Both the position numbers and the translations under genes were made by a program. Shown in pieces: positions 24,829-33,372 of a stretch of 64,000 nucleotides of DNA (its first letter is position 1; the number at the start of each line of letters is the position of its first letter). The notes beneath the pieces were generated by a model that did not search any database, had not been told where the DNA came from, and saw only the letters and a list, made by a program, of their open reading frames with translations. Source of the stretch: Streptomyces sp. NP160 (lineage in GTDB: Bacteria; Actinomycetota; Actinomycetes; Actinomycetales; Quadrisphaeraceae); NCBI RefSeq assembly GCF_006335115.1, contig NZ_VDMJ01000028.1, forward strand, positions 44,537 through 108,536. Direction: 5' to 3'.

Positions 24829-26508
24829 GTGACGGGTCCGCGGGAGGTGCTGCTGCAGCGCCGCGGTCCCGACGAGGTGCTCGCCGTCGTCGACGGCGAG
24901 GCGGTGGCGCTCGGCGAGGGTGAGCTGGCGGCCTTCGTGGCCCGGCTGGAGGCCACGGGCGCCGGGCCGCGGTGGGTGTGGGACGACACCACGCGCTGGT
25001 ACCCGTCGCTGCTGGCCGCCGGGGTGCGGGTGCGGCGCTGCCTCGACCTGCGGCTGGTGCACCGGGTGCTGCGGCGGGCGCCCGGCGTCGACCAGGACGT
25101 GCTGGCGACCGCCGCGACGGCGGCGTGGGACGAGCTGGCGCCGCTGAGCGCCACCGCGGCGACCGCGGGGTCAGCCGGTGGGGGCGCGGAGGGGCTGTTC
25201 GACCTGCACGTGCACGTGACGGCCCTCGACGCCGCTGCCGAGCACGCCGCGCAGCAGGCGGCCCTGGCGGCGGTGGCCGGCGAGCAGCGGGGGCGGCTGC
25301 AGCTGCTGCTCGCCGCCGAGAGCGCCGGCGCGCTGGTGGCGGCGGAGATGACCCACGCCGGGCTGCCGTGGCGCGCCGACGTCCACGAGGCGCTGCTCGC
25401 CCGGGAGCTCGGGCCGCGGCCGCCGGCGGGGGAGCCGCCGGCTGTGCTGGCGGCGCTGCTGGCTCGGGCCCGTGAGGCGCTGGGCGCCCCGTCCCTCAAC
25501 CCCGACAGCCCCGCCGACCTCCTGCGCGCCCTGCGCCGCGTGGGCCTGGTGCCGCCGGACACCCGCTCCGGCACGCTGTCGCAGCTCGACCACCTGGCGG
25601 TCGTCCCGCTGCTGGAGCACCGGAAGCTGTCCCGGCTGCACGCCGCCAACGGCTGGCGCTGGCTGCGGGAGTGGGTGCACGACGGGCGCTACCGCCCCGA
25701 CCACCTGCCCGGCGGGGTGGTGAGCGGACGCTGGGCCGCGCAGGGCGGGGGAGCGCTGTCGGTGCCGGCGGTGCTGCGCCCGGCGGTGGTCGCGGACGAG
25801 GGCTGGCGGCTGGTGGTGGCCGACGTCGCCCAGCTCGAGCCGCGCGTCCTGGCGGCGGTCTCCGGCGACGCCGACCTGGCCCGCGCCGCGGCCGGCGGGG
25901 ACCTCTACCAGGGCGTGGTGGACAGCGGCGCCGTCGCCACGCGCTCCGACGCCAAGCTCGCCGTGCTCGGCGCGATGTACGGCGCCACGGCCGGCAGCGG
26001 CGGTCGCATGGTCGAGCACCTCGCTCGGCGCTACCCCCGTGCCGTGGAGCACCTCGAGCTCGCCGCGGCGGCGGGGGAGCGCGGCGAGGTGGTGAGCACG
26101 TGGCTGGGCCGCGGGTCGCCGCGGCCGCGGGGGTCGTGGACGCAGCAGGCCCCCGACGTGCCGGCCAGCGAGGCGGACCTGCGCGAGCGCCGCTCCTGGG
26201 GGCGCTTCACCCGCAACTTCGTGGTGCAGGGCTCGGCCGCGGAGTGGGCGGCCAGCTGGATCGCGCTGCTGCGCGAGGAGCTGTGGCGGCTGGGAGCCGA
26301 CGGCCCGGTGGAGCAGCGGCCGCACCTGGTGCTGTTCCTCCACGACGAGGTGCTCGTGCACACGCCCGCCGCGCTGGCCGACGACGTCGTGGCGGCCGTG
26401 CGGGGCGCGGCCGAGCGCGCGGGGTGGCTGCTGTACGGCGAGTTCCCCCTCACCTTCCCGCTCGACGTGCACGTGGGCCGCTCCTGGGCCGACGCCGACG
26501 GCGGCTGA
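24829..26508 (+). CDS. bifunctional 3'-5' exonuclease / family A DNA polymerase-like protein
   Basis: The 559-residue protein has an N-terminal exonuclease-like region with degenerate acidic sites, then a Pol I palm. Motif A VVADVAQLEPRVL lies near residue 327, motif B KLAVLGAMYGATAGSG near 383, and motif C FLHDEVLVH with HDE at 505-507. It lacks the 5' nuclease of PolA and is shorter than PolA, which marks the actinobacterial stand-alone family of unknown repair role. A CAGACT hexamer lies 6 nt before the GTG start, and a G-quadruplex-prone run lies just upstream. Confidence 0.87.
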   Translation: MTGPREVLLQRRGPDEVLAVVDGEAVALGEGELAAFVARLEATGAGPRWVWDDTTRWYPSLLAAGVRVRRCLDLRLVHRVLRRAPGVDQDVLATAATAAWDELAPLSATAATAGSAGGGAEGLFDLHVHVTALDAAAEHAAQQAALAAVAGEQRGRLQLLLAAESAGALVAAEMTHAGLPWRADVHEALLARELGPRPPAGEPPAVLAALLARAREALGAPSLNPDSPADLLRALRRVGLVPPDTRSGTLSQLDHLAVVPLLEHRKLSRLHAANGWRWLREWVHDGRYRPDHLPGGVVSGRWAAQGGGALSVPAVLRPAVVADEGWRLVVADVAQLEPRVLAAVSGDADLARAAAGGDLYQGVVDSGAVATRSDAKLAVLGAMYGATAGSGGRMVEHLARRYPRAVEHLELAAAAGERGEVVSTWLGRGSPRPRGSWTQQAPDVPASEADLRERRSWGRFTRNFVVQGSAAEWAASWIALLREELWRLGADGPVEQRPHLVLFLHDEVLVHTPAALADDVVAAVRGAAERAGWLLYGEFPLTFPLDVHVGRSWADADGG

Positions 26509-26540
26509 GGGCCGGCGTCCCACGCGCTGACCGCGAGGTG

Positions 26541-26606
26541 TCGGAACCCTGCCGCGTCTGGTCGGAACCAGCACCCGGTTCCGACCAGACGTGCCAGGGT
26601 TCCGGC
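26541..26606. terminator. 31-bp inverted repeat after the polymerase gene
   Basis: CGGAACCCTG...CGTCTGGTCGGAACC at 26541-26571 pairs with GGTTCCGACCAGACG...CAGGGTTCCG at 26576-26606, with four mismatches and a 4-nt loop. It ends the polymerase transcript before the methyltransferase promoter. The arms are unrelated to the GTGATCATGG family. Confidence 0.85.
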
Positions 26607-26657
26607 AGGTCCAGCCGACCTCGGAGGACTGGGCGTCCTGCTGTCGGGGGTGGTCCC

Positions 26658-26663
26658 TAGCGT
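26658..26663 (+). promoter_or_regulatory. candidate -10 element, leaderless methyltransferase gene
   Basis: TAGCGT ends 8 nt before GTG 26672, with no ribosome site between. Identical hexamer and spacing occur at 27326-27331 and 54690-54695. Confidence 0.5.
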
Positions 26664-26671
26664 CCGGAGCC

Positions 26672-27328
26672 GTGCGCCAGCCCGACGACCTCGCCGACGT
26701 CCGCGCCTCCTACGACCGCGTCGCCGACGCCTACGTGCAGACGGGCGCCGGCCTCCTGGGGCCCGAGCCCTGGTTGCGCGCAGCGCTGGCGGCTTTCGCC
26801 GAGCACGTCGCACCGCTCGGCCCGGTGCTGGACGTGGGCTGTGGTCCGGGCACCACCACCGCGCACCTCGCGGGGCTCGGCGTGGACGTGCGCGGTGTGG
26901 ACCTGTCGCCGCGGATGGTCCAGCACGCCCGGCGGCTGCACCCCGGTCCGTCTTTCGACGTCGCCTCGGCCACCGAGCTGCAGCTGGCCGACGCCTCGCT
27001 CGGCGGGGCGCTCGCCTGGTGGTCGCTGTTCAACCTGCCGCGCGACGTGCTGGCGGAGGTCGTCGCCGACCTCGCCCGCGCGCTCGTGCCCGGCGGCCAG
27101 CTGCTGCTGGGCACCCACGTCGGCGACGAGGACGTGCCCCGCACCAGCGCCTACGGCGTCGACGGAGTGCGTTGGACCACGCACCGGTGGCTGCCGGAGG
27201 CGCTGGTCGCCGTCGTCGTCGGCGCCGGGCTGGAGCCGGTGACCGAGCTGCGCTTCCCCGCCCGCGGCACCCAGCCGCCCCAGGTGCTGCTCTGCGCGCA
27301 GCGGCCTGGCGTCACCGGGCGGGTCTAG
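26672..27328 (+). CDS. class I SAM-dependent methyltransferase
   Basis: The 218-residue protein begins MRQPDDLADVRASYDRVADAYVQ. Motif I VLDVGCGPGTTTAHL lies near residue 52, VRGVDLSPRMVQHAR is motif post-I, and LARALVPGGQLLLGTH is motif III. It resembles small-molecule methyltransferases of the UbiE/Methyltransf_11 group, with no indication of substrate. An upstream in-frame start at 26591 would translate the terminator hairpin and is rejected in favour of GTG 26672. Confidence 0.87.
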   Translation: MRQPDDLADVRASYDRVADAYVQTGAGLLGPEPWLRAALAAFAEHVAPLGPVLDVGCGPGTTTAHLAGLGVDVRGVDLSPRMVQHARRLHPGPSFDVASATELQLADASLGGALAWWSLFNLPRDVLAEVVADLARALVPGGQLLLGTHVGDEDVPRTSAYGVDGVRWTTHRWLPEALVAVVVGAGLEPVTELRFPARGTQPPQVLLCAQRPGVTGRV

Positions 27329-27331
27329 CGT
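27326..27331 (+). promoter_or_regulatory. candidate -10 element, leaderless toroid-protein gene
   Basis: TAGCGT ends 8 nt before GTG 27340. It overlaps the TAG stop codon of the methyltransferase, so the two genes may be separate transcription units despite their 11-nt gap. Confidence 0.5.
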
Positions 27332-27339
27332 CGGGCACC

Positions 27340-28329
27340 GTGGACGACGACGAGGTCCTCACCTGGCTGCTCGACTCCGACCCGGCCCTGCGCTGGAAGG
27401 TGCAGCGCGACCTCACGGGCGAGCCGCCCGCGGTGTGGGAGGCCACTCGGGCGCGCACGGCCACCGAAGGGTTCGGGGCCCGGCTGCTGGCCCTGCAGGA
27501 CGACGACGGGCAGTGGGCGGGCGGCCCCTTCTTCCCGCGCGAGGTGCGCGAGGGCACGTTCCCCGACGAGCCCGGCCAGCCGTACACCGCCACCACCTGG
27601 TCGCTGAACCAGCTGCGCGAGTGGGGCGTGCCCGCCTCCGCGCTGCGCCCGCGCACGGCGGAGCTGCTCGCCGACGTGCGCTGGGAGTACGAGGACCTGC
27701 CGTTCTGGGGCGGCGAGGTCGACGTCTGCATCAACGCGTTCACGCTGGCCAACGGCGCGTGGCTCGGCGCCGACGTCTCCGCGGTCGCTGCCTGGTTCCC
27801 CGAGCACCAGCTCGACGACGGCGGGTGGAACTGCGAGTGGGTGGAGGGCTCGACGCGCAGCTCCTTCCACTCCACGCTCAACGCCGTCGTCGGGCTGCTC
27901 GACCACGAGCAGCGCACCGGCGGCTCCGACGCGCTCCGCGCGGCCCGCCACCGCGGCGAGGAGCACCTGCTGCGGCGCCACCTGCTCCGCCGGCTCAGCA
28001 CCGGGGAGCCGGTGGGGGAGTGGGCCACGCAGCTCGCGCACCCCTACCGCTGGCGCTACAGCGCGCTGCGCGCCGCCGACCACCTGCGGGCCGCGGCCCA
28101 GCACGACGGGCGGGCCCCCGACCCGCGGACGGCCGAGGCCGTCGCGCTGGTCCGGGAGGCTCGCGACGACGACGGCACGTGGCACCAGCAGGCCCGCCAC
28201 CCGGGGCGGGTGTGGTTCGACGTCGACGCCGGGGTGGGCGAGCCGTCGCGGTGGCTGACGTTCCACGCGCTGCGCCTCCTGGCGTGGTGGGACGCTCCCG
28301 CCGTCGACGCGCATCCCGCCACGGGTTGA
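27340..28329 (+). CDS. squalene-cyclase-like alpha/alpha-toroid protein, function unknown
   Basis: The 329-residue protein has repeated segments resembling QW repeats of terpenoid cyclase/prenyltransferase toroids: LLALQDDDGQWAGG near residue 50, EHQLDDGGWNCEWVEG near 160 and VREARDDDGTWHQQ near 270. No DxDD cyclase or metal-binding prenyltransferase motif is visible, so enzymatic activity is doubtful. The family is common in actinobacteria as uncharacterised proteins. Confidence 0.75.
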   Translation: MDDDEVLTWLLDSDPALRWKVQRDLTGEPPAVWEATRARTATEGFGARLLALQDDDGQWAGGPFFPREVREGTFPDEPGQPYTATTWSLNQLREWGVPASALRPRTAELLADVRWEYEDLPFWGGEVDVCINAFTLANGAWLGADVSAVAAWFPEHQLDDGGWNCEWVEGSTRSSFHSTLNAVVGLLDHEQRTGGSDALRAARHRGEEHLLRRHLLRRLSTGEPVGEWATQLAHPYRWRYSALRAADHLRAAAQHDGRAPDPRTAEAVALVREARDDDGTWHQQARHPGRVWFDVDAGVGEPSRWLTFHALRLLAWWDAPAVDAHPATG

Positions 28330-28364
28330 CGCGCCGCACTGATCACTGCGGTGACGATGCACCG

Positions 28365-29924
28365 GTGACCGAGCCCGGACGTCCGCAGGCAGACCTCACC
28401 GACGAGCGGCTCGCCCTCGCGAAGGCCGTCACCGGCCTGCTCGAGTGGGCGCAGGAGACCACCGCCGAGCGCGTCCCGGAGCTGGTGACCCGCCTCCGCG
28501 GCCACCTCGGTGACGGAGCCGCCGACGCCGCCGTCGTCAGCCGCGAGTTCGCGGTGTTCGACCGTGTCAACCTGCAGCTGGCCCTGGACGCGTGGACCGC
28601 GGAGCCCGGTCGTTCGGTGGAGGTGGTCGGCTACACGATCCCGCCGCACTTCGGGACGGTCGACGTCGCCCAGATGCTCCAGGGCAGCCACCTGCCGCCG
28701 CTGCGGGTCACCGCGCCGCCCGTGGACGACCTGCCGTCCGGCCCCACGAGCACCACGGCGGTCTGGCGCGCGGTGCTGCTGCTCGTCGGCGACCACCGCG
28801 GCCGCCACGCGCTCCACGTGCGCGGCCCGGCCGACCAGCACGGGCACAGCGGGCTGACGGTGGAGGTCGCCGGGCTCGAGACGGCCCGGGCCCAAGAGCT
28901 GCTCGGCGAGCTCGAGGCGCTGCGCTCGGCCAGGAACGTCTACCGCGGCCAGGTGCTGGAGATCAGCGCGAACGACCACGGCGGGGTGGCGCTGCGCTTC
29001 CCCGACCTGCCCCGCACCGACCGCGACGACGTCGTCCTGCCCGAGAGCGTCCTCGCCCGGGTCGAGCGGCACACCCTCGCCGTCGCCGCGCGCCGCGAGG
29101 TGCTGCGCGCCAGCGGCCAGCACCTCAAGCGCGGACTGCTGCTCTACGGCCCGCCCGGCACCGGCAAGACCCACACCACCCGGTACGTCGTCACGCACCT
29201 GCCCCAGACCACCGCCCTGCTGCTCTCGGGCCGTTCGCTGCACCTCATCGGCGCGGTCGCGGCGATGGCGCGCGAGCTGCAGCCCGCCGTCGTCGTCCTC
29301 GAGGACGTCGACCTCGTCGCGGAGGACCGCTCCTACGGACACGGGACGAACCCGGTGCTGTTCGAGCTGCTCGACGCCATGGACGGCGCCGCCGCCGACG
29401 CCGACCTGCTGTTCCTGCTCACCACCAACCGCGCCGAGGCCCTCGAGCGGGCGCTCGCGGCCCGGCCCGGCCGGGTGGACGTCGCGCTGGAGATCGGACT
29501 CCCGGACGCCGACGCCCGTCACCGCCTGCTGCGCCTCTACTCCCGGGCGGTGCCGCTGACCGCTGGTGAGGAGGTGGTGGCCGAGGTGGTGGCGCGCAGC
29601 GAGGGCGTGACGGCCTCGTTCGTGAAGGAGCTCGTGCGCCGCGCGGTGCTGGAGGCGGCGATGGCCCAGGACGACGAGGCGACCAGCGCCGGTGAGGCGG
29701 TCCGCGAGGTGACGGGGGAGCACCTGCGGCACGCCCTCGACGACCTGCTCGACTCCTCGCAGGCGCTGACGCGAGCCCTGCTCGGCGTCCCGGCCGACCA
29801 GGGCTCCGCTCCCGACGGCGAGGAGGTCACGGTCTACGAGGGCAGCTACGAGCCGGGCGTCCAGGTGGTCCAGACGGCTCAGCAGCACCGGTCAGGCGGC
29901 GGCTGGTTCCGCCACTCGCCCTGA
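28365..29924 (+). CDS. AAA+ ATPase of the CDC48/Bcs1-like type
   Basis: The 519-residue protein has an unfamiliar N-terminal 240 residues, then one AAA module. Walker A GPPGTGKTHTTRY lies near residue 262, Walker B VVVLEDVDLV near 310, and the second region of homology LTTNRAEALERALAARPGRVD near 350. The N-terminal part probably recognises substrate. No protease or partner gene lies adjacent, so it may act as an unfoldase or remodelling ATPase on its own. The terminator hairpin follows within 7 nt. Confidence 0.85.
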   Translation: MTEPGRPQADLTDERLALAKAVTGLLEWAQETTAERVPELVTRLRGHLGDGAADAAVVSREFAVFDRVNLQLALDAWTAEPGRSVEVVGYTIPPHFGTVDVAQMLQGSHLPPLRVTAPPVDDLPSGPTSTTAVWRAVLLLVGDHRGRHALHVRGPADQHGHSGLTVEVAGLETARAQELLGELEALRSARNVYRGQVLEISANDHGGVALRFPDLPRTDRDDVVLPESVLARVERHTLAVAARREVLRASGQHLKRGLLLYGPPGTGKTHTTRYVVTHLPQTTALLLSGRSLHLIGAVAAMARELQPAVVVLEDVDLVAEDRSYGHGTNPVLFELLDAMDGAAADADLLFLLTTNRAEALERALAARPGRVDVALEIGLPDADARHRLLRLYSRAVPLTAGEEVVAEVVARSEGVTASFVKELVRRAVLEAAMAQDDEATSAGEAVREVTGEHLRHALDDLLDSSQALTRALLGVPADQGSAPDGEEVTVYEGSYEPGVQVVQTAQQHRSGGGWFRHSP

Positions 29925-29930
29925 CCCCCA

Positions 29931-29981
29931 CGTGATCATGGGCGGTTGGCCACCCGAGGTGGCCGACCGCCCATGATCACG
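29931..29981. terminator. GTGATCATGG inverted pair forming a 24-bp hairpin between convergent genes
   Basis: CGTGATCATGGGCGG...GGCCACC (29931-29954) and GGTGGCC...CCGCCCATGATCACG (29958-29981) are 24-nt arms with a 3-nt loop and one G-U pair. The hairpin lies 7 nt from the ATPase stop and 15 nt from the convergent reductase stop. No U tract follows, as is common for actinobacterial terminators. Confidence 0.85.
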
Positions 29982-29996
29982 AGCACCGGGGGTGGC

Positions 29997-31109
29997 TCAG
30001 AGGGCGAGGCGCGGGTAGTCGGTGTAGCCCTGCGCGCCGCCGCCGTAGAACGTGGAGCCGTCGGGCTCGTTCTCGTCGGCGCCGACCCGCCAGCGCTCGG
30101 CGAGGTCGGGGTTGGCGATGACCGGGCGACCCACCGCCACGGCGTCAGCGACCCCGTCGGCCACGAGCTGCTGGGAGAGCTCACGCGTGCTCGGCGCGCC
30201 GAAGCCGTTGTTGGCCACGAGCGGGGCGCCGGCGCGGCGGCGCAGGTCCTGCACGAGGCGGCTGCCGAGGTCGGCGTGCAGCACGGACAGGTAGGCCAGG
30301 CCCAGGTCGCCGATGCCGTCGGTGAGCGCCGCGTAGGTGGCGGCGACGTCGTCGGCGTCCTTCTCCCACACGTCCTGGATGTTGTGCGCCGGGCTGATGC
30401 GCAGGCCGGTGCGGCCGGCACCGACGGCCTCGGCCACGGCGCGGACGGTCTCCACCACGAACCGGGCGCGGGCGGCCGGCGTCCCGCCGTAGAGGTCGGT
30501 GCGGGTGTTGGAGGCGGGGGAGAGGAACTCGTGGAGCAGGTAGCCGTTGGCGCCGTGCACCTCGACGCCGTCCAGACCCGCGGCCACGGCGCGCTTCGAG
30601 GCCGTGACGAACTGCTCGCGCACCTCTTCGATCTCGTCGAGGGTCAGCGCGTGCGGCGCCTCGTAGGACTTCTTGCCGGCGTGCACGTGCACCTCGCCCT
30701 CGATGGCGACGGCGCTGGGCGCCACGACGCGGTCGGTGCCCGTGATGTCGACGTGCGAGACGCGACCCGCGTGCATGACCTGCATGACGATGGTGCCGCC
30801 GGCCTCGTGCACGGCCTCGGCCACCCGGCCCCAGGCGTCCTGCTGCTCGTCGGTGGTGATGCCCGGCTGGCCCGGGTAGCCCTGGCCCTCCTTGGAGGGG
30901 TACGTGCCTTCGGTGACGATGAGGCCGAGGCTCGCGCGCTGCGCGTACATCTCGGCCACCAGATCACCGGGCACGCCGGCCTCGCCGGAGCGCAGGCGCG
31001 TCAGCGGCGCCATGACGATGCGGTTGGCCAGCTTGAGGTCGCCGAACACGGCGGGGGTGAAGAGGTCCACGACGGGTGCCAACGGACGACCGCTCGCGAT
31101 CTGTTCCAA
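29997..31109 (-). CDS. Old Yellow Enzyme family alkene reductase (NemA-like)
   Basis: The 370-residue TIM barrel has LFTPAVFGDLKLANRIVMAPLTR at the start, HAGRVSH, the substrate-binding HGANGYLLHEFLSPASNTR and DAVAVGRPVIANP. These flavoenzymes reduce activated C=C bonds and nitro groups with NAD(P)H. The TTG at 31109 gives 370 residues, while GTG 31070 gives MDLFTPAVFG and fits family N-termini better. It lies downstream of an OhrR-type regulator on the same strand, so it is probably induced by electrophiles or peroxides. Confidence 0.9.
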   Translation of the reverse strand: MEQIASGRPLAPVVDLFTPAVFGDLKLANRIVMAPLTRLRSGEAGVPGDLVAEMYAQRASLGLIVTEGTYPSKEGQGYPGQPGITTDEQQDAWGRVAEAVHEAGGTIVMQVMHAGRVSHVDITGTDRVVAPSAVAIEGEVHVHAGKKSYEAPHALTLDEIEEVREQFVTASKRAVAAGLDGVEVHGANGYLLHEFLSPASNTRTDLYGGTPAARARFVVETVRAVAEAVGAGRTGLRISPAHNIQDVWEKDADDVAATYAALTDGIGDLGLAYLSVLHADLGSRLVQDLRRRAGAPLVANNGFGAPSTRELSQQLVADGVADAVAVGRPVIANPDLAERWRVGADENEPDGSTFYGGGAQGYTDYPRLAL

Positions 31110-31121
31110 GTTTCAACGAGC

Positions 31122-31135
31122 GTGGCGATCGCCAC
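31122..31135. promoter_or_regulatory. 14-bp perfect palindrome between ohrR-like and OYE genes
   Basis: GTGGCGATCGCCAC is a perfect dyad 13 nt upstream of the TTG start of the reductase, and an operator for the adjacent MarR-family protein is plausible. It differs from the dyad at 31670-31679, so the two sites need not bind the same protein. Confidence 0.45.
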
Positions 31136-31159
31136 AGATCGCCGGGCCGGCGTTTGAGG

Positions 31160-31633
31160 TCAGTCCTGCGGGGGAGGGCCGGCGGCCAGCGCCGCCGCGA
31201 TGACCGCGCTCAGGGAGTCGCGCAGGGCCACGAGGTCGCCGACGTCCATGCCCAGCCGGGCCATGACCGTGCGCGGCACCTCCAGGGCCTGCTCCCGCAG
31301 CCCGGCACCGGCCTCGGTGAGCTCGACGACGACGACGCGCTCGTCGCGCCCGTCGCGGGTCTTGGTGACCAGGCCCGTGCTCACCAGGCGCTTGAGCAGC
31401 GGCGACAGTGTGCCGGAGTCGAGCTGGAGCAGGGCGCCGAGCTCCTTGACCGTGAGCCGTCGGTGCTGCCATAGCGCCAGCATCACGAGGTACTGCGGGT
31501 GGGTCAGGCCCAGCGGCTCGAGCACCGGCCGGTAGAGCCCGATGACGCTGCGGGCCGCCACCGCGAGGGCGAAGCAGACCTGCTGGTCCAGGGCCAGGAG
31601 GTCGGGCTCGGCGTCCGGGGCGGCGGCGGTCAC
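31160..31633 (-). CDS. MarR family regulator, OhrR type
   Basis: The 157-residue protein has the OhrR N-terminus LLALDQQVCFALAVAAR, with the redox-sensing cysteine at residue 20, then YLVMLALWQHRRLTVKELGALLQLDSGTLSPLLKRL as the winged helix. OhrR repressors release DNA when the Cys is oxidised by organic peroxides. No ohr gene is adjacent. The nearest candidate target is the Old Yellow Enzyme gene 50 bp downstream, and the second is the small divergent gene. GTG 31633 is preferred over 31675 because the longer form would cover the promoter dyad. Confidence 0.87.
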   Translation of the reverse strand: MTAAAPDAEPDLLALDQQVCFALAVAARSVIGLYRPVLEPLGLTHPQYLVMLALWQHRRLTVKELGALLQLDSGTLSPLLKRLVSTGLVTKTRDGRDERVVVVELTEAGAGLREQALEVPRTVMARLGMDVGDLVALRDSLSAVIAAALAAGPPPQD

Positions 31634-31669
31634 GCGTGACAGCCTAGCGACCGGCGGCGTACGATTCGG

Positions 31670-31679
31670 TTGCACGCAA
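31670..31679. promoter_or_regulatory. TTGC-AC-GCAA dyad upstream of the OhrR-type gene
   Basis: TTGCACGCAA flanked by GGTT/ATCAA lies in the 71-bp divergent spacer, close to a TACGAT hexamer. MarR-family proteins commonly bind TTGC-type dyads, so autoregulation is plausible. Confidence 0.5.
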
Positions 31680-31704
31680 TCAATCAGGTCGAGGGGCTGC
31701 TGTC

Positions 31705-31956
31705 GTGTCGTTCTTGCGCAGGGTGTTCGGCCGGCTCGACCGCGCCGTCGGCTCGGTCGAGCAGAACCTCAAGGCCGTCTACGGCGGCGCCCAGGTGGAC
31801 GAGCAGCAGGCGGGCACCCAGGCGGCCCGCGCCGAGCACCGCCTGTCGGGCGTGCAGGGCCAGTACGAGGTGCACCGCGACGCGACCGGTCGCACCTACC
31901 TCGTCTCCAAGCCCGCCGCCTCCGCCGAGCCGACGCCACCGCCGGGCGAGCGCTGA
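31705..31956 (+). CDS. small hypothetical protein
   Basis: The 83-residue soluble protein MSFLRRVFGRLDRAVGSVEQ... has an amphipathic helical first half and ends in a Pro/Glu tail after YEVHRDATGRTYLVSK. A GAGGGG ribosome site lies 10 nt before the GTG. I recognise no family. It is divergent from the OhrR-type gene and shares its control region. Confidence 0.55.
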   Translation: MSFLRRVFGRLDRAVGSVEQNLKAVYGGAQVDEQQAGTQAARAEHRLSGVQGQYEVHRDATGRTYLVSKPAASAEPTPPPGER

Positions 31957-31981
31957 CCGTCGCGGGCGGGGCCGGGCGGGG

Positions 31982-32281
31982 TCAGGGGGAGTCGGGCACC
32001 TCGAACTGCACCCTGACGATCTGCTCGCACAGCGGCGCGAAGAGCTCGCGCCGGATGCGGTTGTGCTCCTCGTCGAGGTCGTAGGCGCGGTAGCTGGCCT
32101 CGTCCGCCCAGTCGTTGGTGATGGCGAAGTCCCACGGCTGCTCGCGCAGGCGCAGGTCCGTCCCGACCCGGCGGGCCAGGCAGCCGGGGGAGTCGAGGGC
32201 GGCGATGGCGTCCAGGCCGGGCTGCACCTCCGCGAGGTCCACGCCCTCGCGGAGCTTGCCGACCACCACGTTGCGGATCAC
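31982..32281 (-). CDS. Dabb (stress-responsive A/B barrel) domain protein
   Basis: The 99-residue protein MIRNVVVGKLREGVDLAEVQPGLDAI... has the ferredoxin-like dimeric alpha/beta-barrel pattern, including LREQPWDFAITNDWADEASYRAYDLDEEHNRI. The family includes olivetolic acid cyclase-like and stress proteins, and most bacterial members have no known reaction. GTG start. The next gene upstream on this strand is 32 nt away. Confidence 0.8.
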   Translation of the reverse strand: MIRNVVVGKLREGVDLAEVQPGLDAIAALDSPGCLARRVGTDLRLREQPWDFAITNDWADEASYRAYDLDEEHNRIRRELFAPLCEQIVRVQFEVPDSP

Positions 32282-32313
32282 CCGCCCATCCTGGCGCGCG
32301 ACGCTGCTGCCCG

Positions 32314-33237
32314 TCAGGCGCAGGCGACGCCGTCGCCGTCCCGGTCCAGCCGGGGGTTCCAGCCCGGGTCGTCGCTGTGCAGCGGCGCCGCCCCGGCGGC
32401 CTTGGCCGCCGAGCAGCTGGCGTACGGCGCCGTGGTGGCCGCGTCCGCGGGCGCGCTCGTGGCGGCCGGCTGCGGCCCGACCCCGCCGTCGTCGCGGGGC
32501 AGCGCCTGGTGCGGGCAGGTGCTCAGCACGCCGGCCATGGCGTCGTGCTCGGCCTGCGTGACCCACGCGCCGTACTTGGCCTTCACGGCGATCTGCCGCG
32601 CGACGTACTGGCAGCGGAAGTCCTTGTTGGGCGGCAGCCACGTGGCGGCGTCGCCGTCGCCCTTCGCCGAGTTCAGCGGCCCGTCCACGGCGAGCAGGTT
32701 CAGCGGGTCGTTGGCGAAGTGCTCGCGCTTGTCCGCCGGCCACTGCTGCGCTCCGGTCTGCCAGGCGTCGGAGAGCGCCACGAGGTGGTCGATCTGCACC
32801 TCGGCGCTGCGCGGCCCGCGCTGGAAGCGGATCTGCTTGGGGGTGTACGGGTCCACCAGCACGCCGCTGGAGACCTGGCACGGGTCGGCGCGGCTGTAGA
32901 CGACGTCGGTCAGGTCGCGCGCCAGGACGTCGTCGCGGGTGTCGCAGCCGTTCGCGTCGACGTCCTGCCACGCCTGCCCGAACTGCTCGCGCGAGTAGCC
33001 GGTCTTGGGTGCCTTCCCCTTGACGGGCAGGCGGTCCAGCGCCGCCACCGCCGAGCCTGCGGGAGCCTCCTGCGCGTCCTGCTGCGGGTCGCCCAGCAGC
33101 ACGTCGAGAGCGCCGCCGAGGCCGCCGGCGGATCGGGCGATGAGCACGAGGAGCACGACCAGCACGACCGCTGCGACGACGACGCCGACGCGGGACCGCA
33201 CAGGGCGGGTGGCCCCCCGGGGGGAAGTCCGGGACAC
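32314..33237 (-). CDS. membrane-anchored or secreted HNH nuclease (GmrSD/DUF1524) with Excalibur motif
   Basis: The 307-residue protein has a basic N-terminus and one hydrophobic segment (residues about 18-36) acting as anchor or signal. The nuclease domain has EVQIDHLVALSDAWQTG, HFANDPLNLLAVDGPLNSAKGD and AATWLPP, which is the DUF1524 HNH pattern. The C-terminus ends in a calcium-binding Excalibur motif, DPGWNPRLDRDGDGVAC. Exported nucleases of this type are thought to degrade external DNA. It begins at GTG 33237. Confidence 0.88.
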   Translation of the reverse strand: MSRTSPRGATRPVRSRVGVVVAAVVLVVLLVLIARSAGGLGGALDVLLGDPQQDAQEAPAGSAVAALDRLPVKGKAPKTGYSREQFGQAWQDVDANGCDTRDDVLARDLTDVVYSRADPCQVSSGVLVDPYTPKQIRFQRGPRSAEVQIDHLVALSDAWQTGAQQWPADKREHFANDPLNLLAVDGPLNSAKGDGDAATWLPPNKDFRCQYVARQIAVKAKYGAWVTQAEHDAMAGVLSTCPHQALPRDDGGVGPQPAATSAPADAATTAPYASCSAAKAAGAAPLHSDDPGWNPRLDRDGDGVACA

Positions 33238-33372
33238 GCGGCCGAGCCTGTCACGTCGGTCCCACCGGGCGCAGGGACACCGCGCGCCCCTGTGGACGGA
33301 CCAGCGCTGCGGGGGACGGCGATGTCGTCGTCGTCCCGGTCGATCTCGTGCCCGCCGTGGCAGCCTGCGCCG

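Noticed and set aside
26591..26671. Longer methyltransferase start at 26591
   Set aside because: It would translate the right arm of the terminator hairpin and extra residues without family match. GTG 26672 with its TAGCGT element is better.
31122..31135. Cyanobacterial HIP1-like GCGATCGC repeat
   Set aside because: It occurs as one palindrome at a promoter and is not dispersed in the window, so an operator is the simpler reading.
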